Assembly (NCBI GenBank): GCA_021797365.1
Contig: JAJZZU010000162.1
Coordinates: 1-6,289 of the forward strand
Reading direction: 5' to 3'
Source: Pseudomonadota bacterium
Lineage (GTDB): Bacteria; Pseudomonadota; Gammaproteobacteria; Acidiferrobacterales; Acidiferrobacteraceae
DNA: 6,289 nt
Shown: in pieces, positions 4,773-6,289 of the stretch
Numbering within the stretch: the first letter of the stretch is position 1
Layout of the letters: each line of letters begins with the position of its first letter
Translations under genes and position numbers: made by a program
The notes under the pieces: generated by a model
The model's input: the letters and a program-made list of their open reading frames with translations, nothing else
Told to the model about the DNA's origin: nothing
Database searches by the model: none

Positions 4773-6289
4773 GTGAACGCCGCCCAGCTGTTCGTCCGCG
4801 CACTGGAAAACGAAGGGGTCGAGTACATCTTCGGGATCCCGGGCGAGGAGAACCTGGGCCTCATGGACGCCCTGCTCGATTCGCCCATACGATTCGTCAC
4901 CACCCGCCACGAGCAGGGTGCGGCGTTCATGGCCGACGTCTATGGCCGGCTCACCCATCGCGCCGGCGTATGTCTGGCGACGCTCGGTCCGGGCGCCACC
5001 AATCTCGTGACCGGTGTCGCCGACGCCAACATGGATCGTGCCCCACTCGTGGCCATCGCGGGACAGGCCTCGACGTTGCGCCTGCACAAGGAGTCCCATC
5101 AGGTCTTGAATCTCGTGAACCTGTTCGCACCGATCACCAAGTATGCCGTTCAGGTGCTCGAGCCGGATACCGTGACCGAGGTGGTGCGCAAGGCCTTCAA
5201 GCTCGCGCAGATCGAGAAGCCTGGCGCGTGTTTCATAGACTTCCCGGAGAACGTGGCCGCGCGCCCCGCTACGGGCTCTCTCCTGAAGGTCCAGGCGGCC
5301 CCGGCGCCTTATCCGGCGGCCTCGCAGGTCGCGGAGGCCGCGAGCGTCATCGCCGCCGCCCACTTTCCGATCATCATGGCCGGCAACGGCGTGATACGAG
5401 GGCGCGGCTGCGACGCGCTCGTGCATTTCGCCGAGCGGCTCAATATCCCGGTCGCCACGACCTTCATGGCCAAGGGCGCGATCCCGGCGTCCCACCCCTT
5501 ATGTCTGGGCACCGTCGGACTCCAGGCCCACGATTACATCTCCTGCGGTTTCGATCGGGCCGACGTCATCATCTGCATCGGCTATGATATCGTCGAATAC
5601 CCGCCCGTCCTCTGGCACAAGACCGCCGATCGTCAAATCGTGCACATCGATCTGCGCGCCGCGGAGGTCGACGCCCACTACATCGTGACCGCAGGTGTCA
5701 TCGGCGACTACGCGGTGACGCTGCCGGCCATCGCCGATCGCGTGACCAGCCGTCTCCCGGACCGCTTCGCGAATCTGCGTGAGCTGATCCGGCGCGAATT
5801 GAACGGCTTCCGTCATGACGCGACCTTCCCCGTCAAACCCCAGCGCGTGGTCGGTGATCTGCGCGAGGCCCTGGGGCCCGAGGACATCGTCGTGTGTGAC
5901 GTGGGTGCCCACAAACTCTGGATGGCCCGCCTCTACGATGCTGAGCGCCCTAATACCTGCATCATATCGAACGGCTTCGCGAGCATGGGCATCGCCGTGC
6001 CCGGGGCCTTGGCGGCCACGCTCGCGGTGCCTGGGAGGCGCGTCGTGGCGGTGACTGGGGATGCCGGATTTCTCATGAATTCCCAGGAGATCGAGACCGC
6101 CATGCGCCTCAAGGTCGCGTTCGTGGTGCTTATCTGGAATGACAACTGCTACGGCCTCATCGAATGGAAGCAGCAGTTGCATTATCAGAGAACCGGCAAC
6201 GTGCGCTTTACGAACCCCGACTTCGTCCAATATGCCCGGGCCTTCGGGGCCGACGGCTATCGCATCGAGCGCGCCGAGGATCTGCTGCC
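4773..6289 (+). CDS. Acetolactate synthase-type thiamine diphosphate enzyme (AlsS/IlvB family), 3' end cut by window edge
   Basis: A ThDP-dependent enzyme expected to condense two pyruvates to 2-acetolactate with loss of CO2, either for branched-chain amino acid synthesis or for acetoin/butanediol metabolism. It begins at GTG, and 505 codons are visible of a probable 545-570. Domain order is classic. The N-terminal pyrimidine-binding domain (1-170) has FGIPGEEN (20-27), the catalytic glutamate E47 in RHEQGAAFMADVYGR, and LGPGATN (71-77). The central domain spans about 180-335. The C-terminal pyrophosphate-binding domain carries the full ThDP signature at 413-432, ending GDAG, then LIWNDNCYG (453-461). 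ISNGFASMG, CIGYDIVEYPP, ITKYAVQV and LHYQRTGNVRF resemble the catabolic AlsS/BudB branch more than IlvB/IlvI/IlvG. The tryptophan that gives E. coli AHAS II its 2-ketobutyrate preference appears replaced by K466 in a by-eye alignment. No regulatory subunit is visible. It follows dsbA by 2 bp. Other decarboxylating relatives (pyruvate oxidase, oxalyl-CoA decarboxylase) fit less well. Confidence 0.9.
   Translation, partial: MNAAQLFVRALENEGVEYIFGIPGEENLGLMDALLDSPIRFVTTRHEQGAAFMADVYGRLTHRAGVCLATLGPGATNLVTGVADANMDRAPLVAIAGQASTLRLHKESHQVLNLVNLFAPITKYAVQVLEPDTVTEVVRKAFKLAQIEKPGACFIDFPENVAARPATGSLLKVQAAPAPYPAASQVAEAASVIAAAHFPIIMAGNGVIRGRGCDALVHFAERLNIPVATTFMAKGAIPASHPLCLGTVGLQAHDYISCGFDRADVIICIGYDIVEYPPVLWHKTADRQIVHIDLRAAEVDAHYIVTAGVIGDYAVTLPAIADRVTSRLPDRFANLRELIRRELNGFRHDATFPVKPQRVVGDLREALGPEDIVVCDVGAHKLWMARLYDAERPNTCIISNGFASMGIAVPGALAATLAVPGRRVVAVTGDAGFLMNSQEIETAMRLKVAFVVLIWNDNCYGLIEWKQQLHYQRTGNVRFTNPDFVQYARAFGADGYRIERAEDLL

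Noticed and set aside
4731..5495. Long minus-strand open frame (254 codons) opposite the dsbA/als junction and the als 5' half
   Set aside because: It is antisense to a clear ThDP enzyme, the product is Arg/Gly/His-rich with no domain, and long antisense frames are expected opposite GC-rich genes.
4586..5587. Plus-strand open frame of 333 codons across the dsbA/als boundary
   Set aside because: It is a shifted frame of both genes with an Arg/Gly-rich low-complexity product. The als frame starting at GTG 4773 carries all conserved motifs instead.
5499..6230. Minus-strand open frame of 243 codons opposite the als C-terminal half
   Set aside because: It is complementary to the conserved ThDP-binding domain, its composition is atypical and no motif is recognisable.

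Overview
The window looks like a stretch of chromosome from a GC-rich Gram-negative bacterium, most likely a gammaproteobacterium. The clues are RNase D with an HRDC domain, the murein-recycling ligase Mpl, a periplasmic DsbA-type oxidoreductase and proteobacterial EngB. Genus cannot be settled from this sequence. Coding is dense: seven genes cover nearly everything, there are only two intergenic gaps (1571-1681 and 4022-4134, each about 110 bp, both between divergent genes), and I see no mobile element, tRNA, rRNA, CRISPR array or strong terminator.

Layout. Minus strand 1-1570: rnd (RNase D) followed by engB/yihA (ribosome-assembly GTPase, cut by the left window edge), overlapping by 17 bp. 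Plus strand 1682-3537: a small unrecognised four-helix membrane protein coupled by a 1-bp overlap to mpl (UDP-MurNAc:tripeptide ligase). Minus strand 3527-4021: a stand-alone cyclic-nucleotide-binding domain protein without a DNA-binding domain, convergent with mpl and overlapping its 3' end by 11 bp. Plus strand 4135-6289: a secreted DsbA-like thiol:disulfide oxidoreductase, then after a 2-bp gap a thiamine-diphosphate enzyme of the acetolactate synthase family. The latter starts at GTG 4773 and runs off the right edge.

How the genes work together. Most of the content is housekeeping: RNA maturation and ribosome assembly on the left, cell-wall recycling in the middle, periplasmic disulfide chemistry and pyruvate/acetolactate metabolism on the right. 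The membrane protein is probably co-expressed with mpl, and the acetolactate synthase with the DsbA-like gene, but no joint pathway is evident. The two divergent gaps carry candidate promoters and share a small AT-rich motif (TATCATC...CATTAT).

I did not find convincing evidence of an undescribed system. The points most worth a second look are the solo cNMP-binding protein, the AlsS-like enzyme with an Ala in its GDG motif behind dsbA, the unknown membrane partner of mpl with a stop codon abutting its start, and the motif shared by the two divergent promoter regions.
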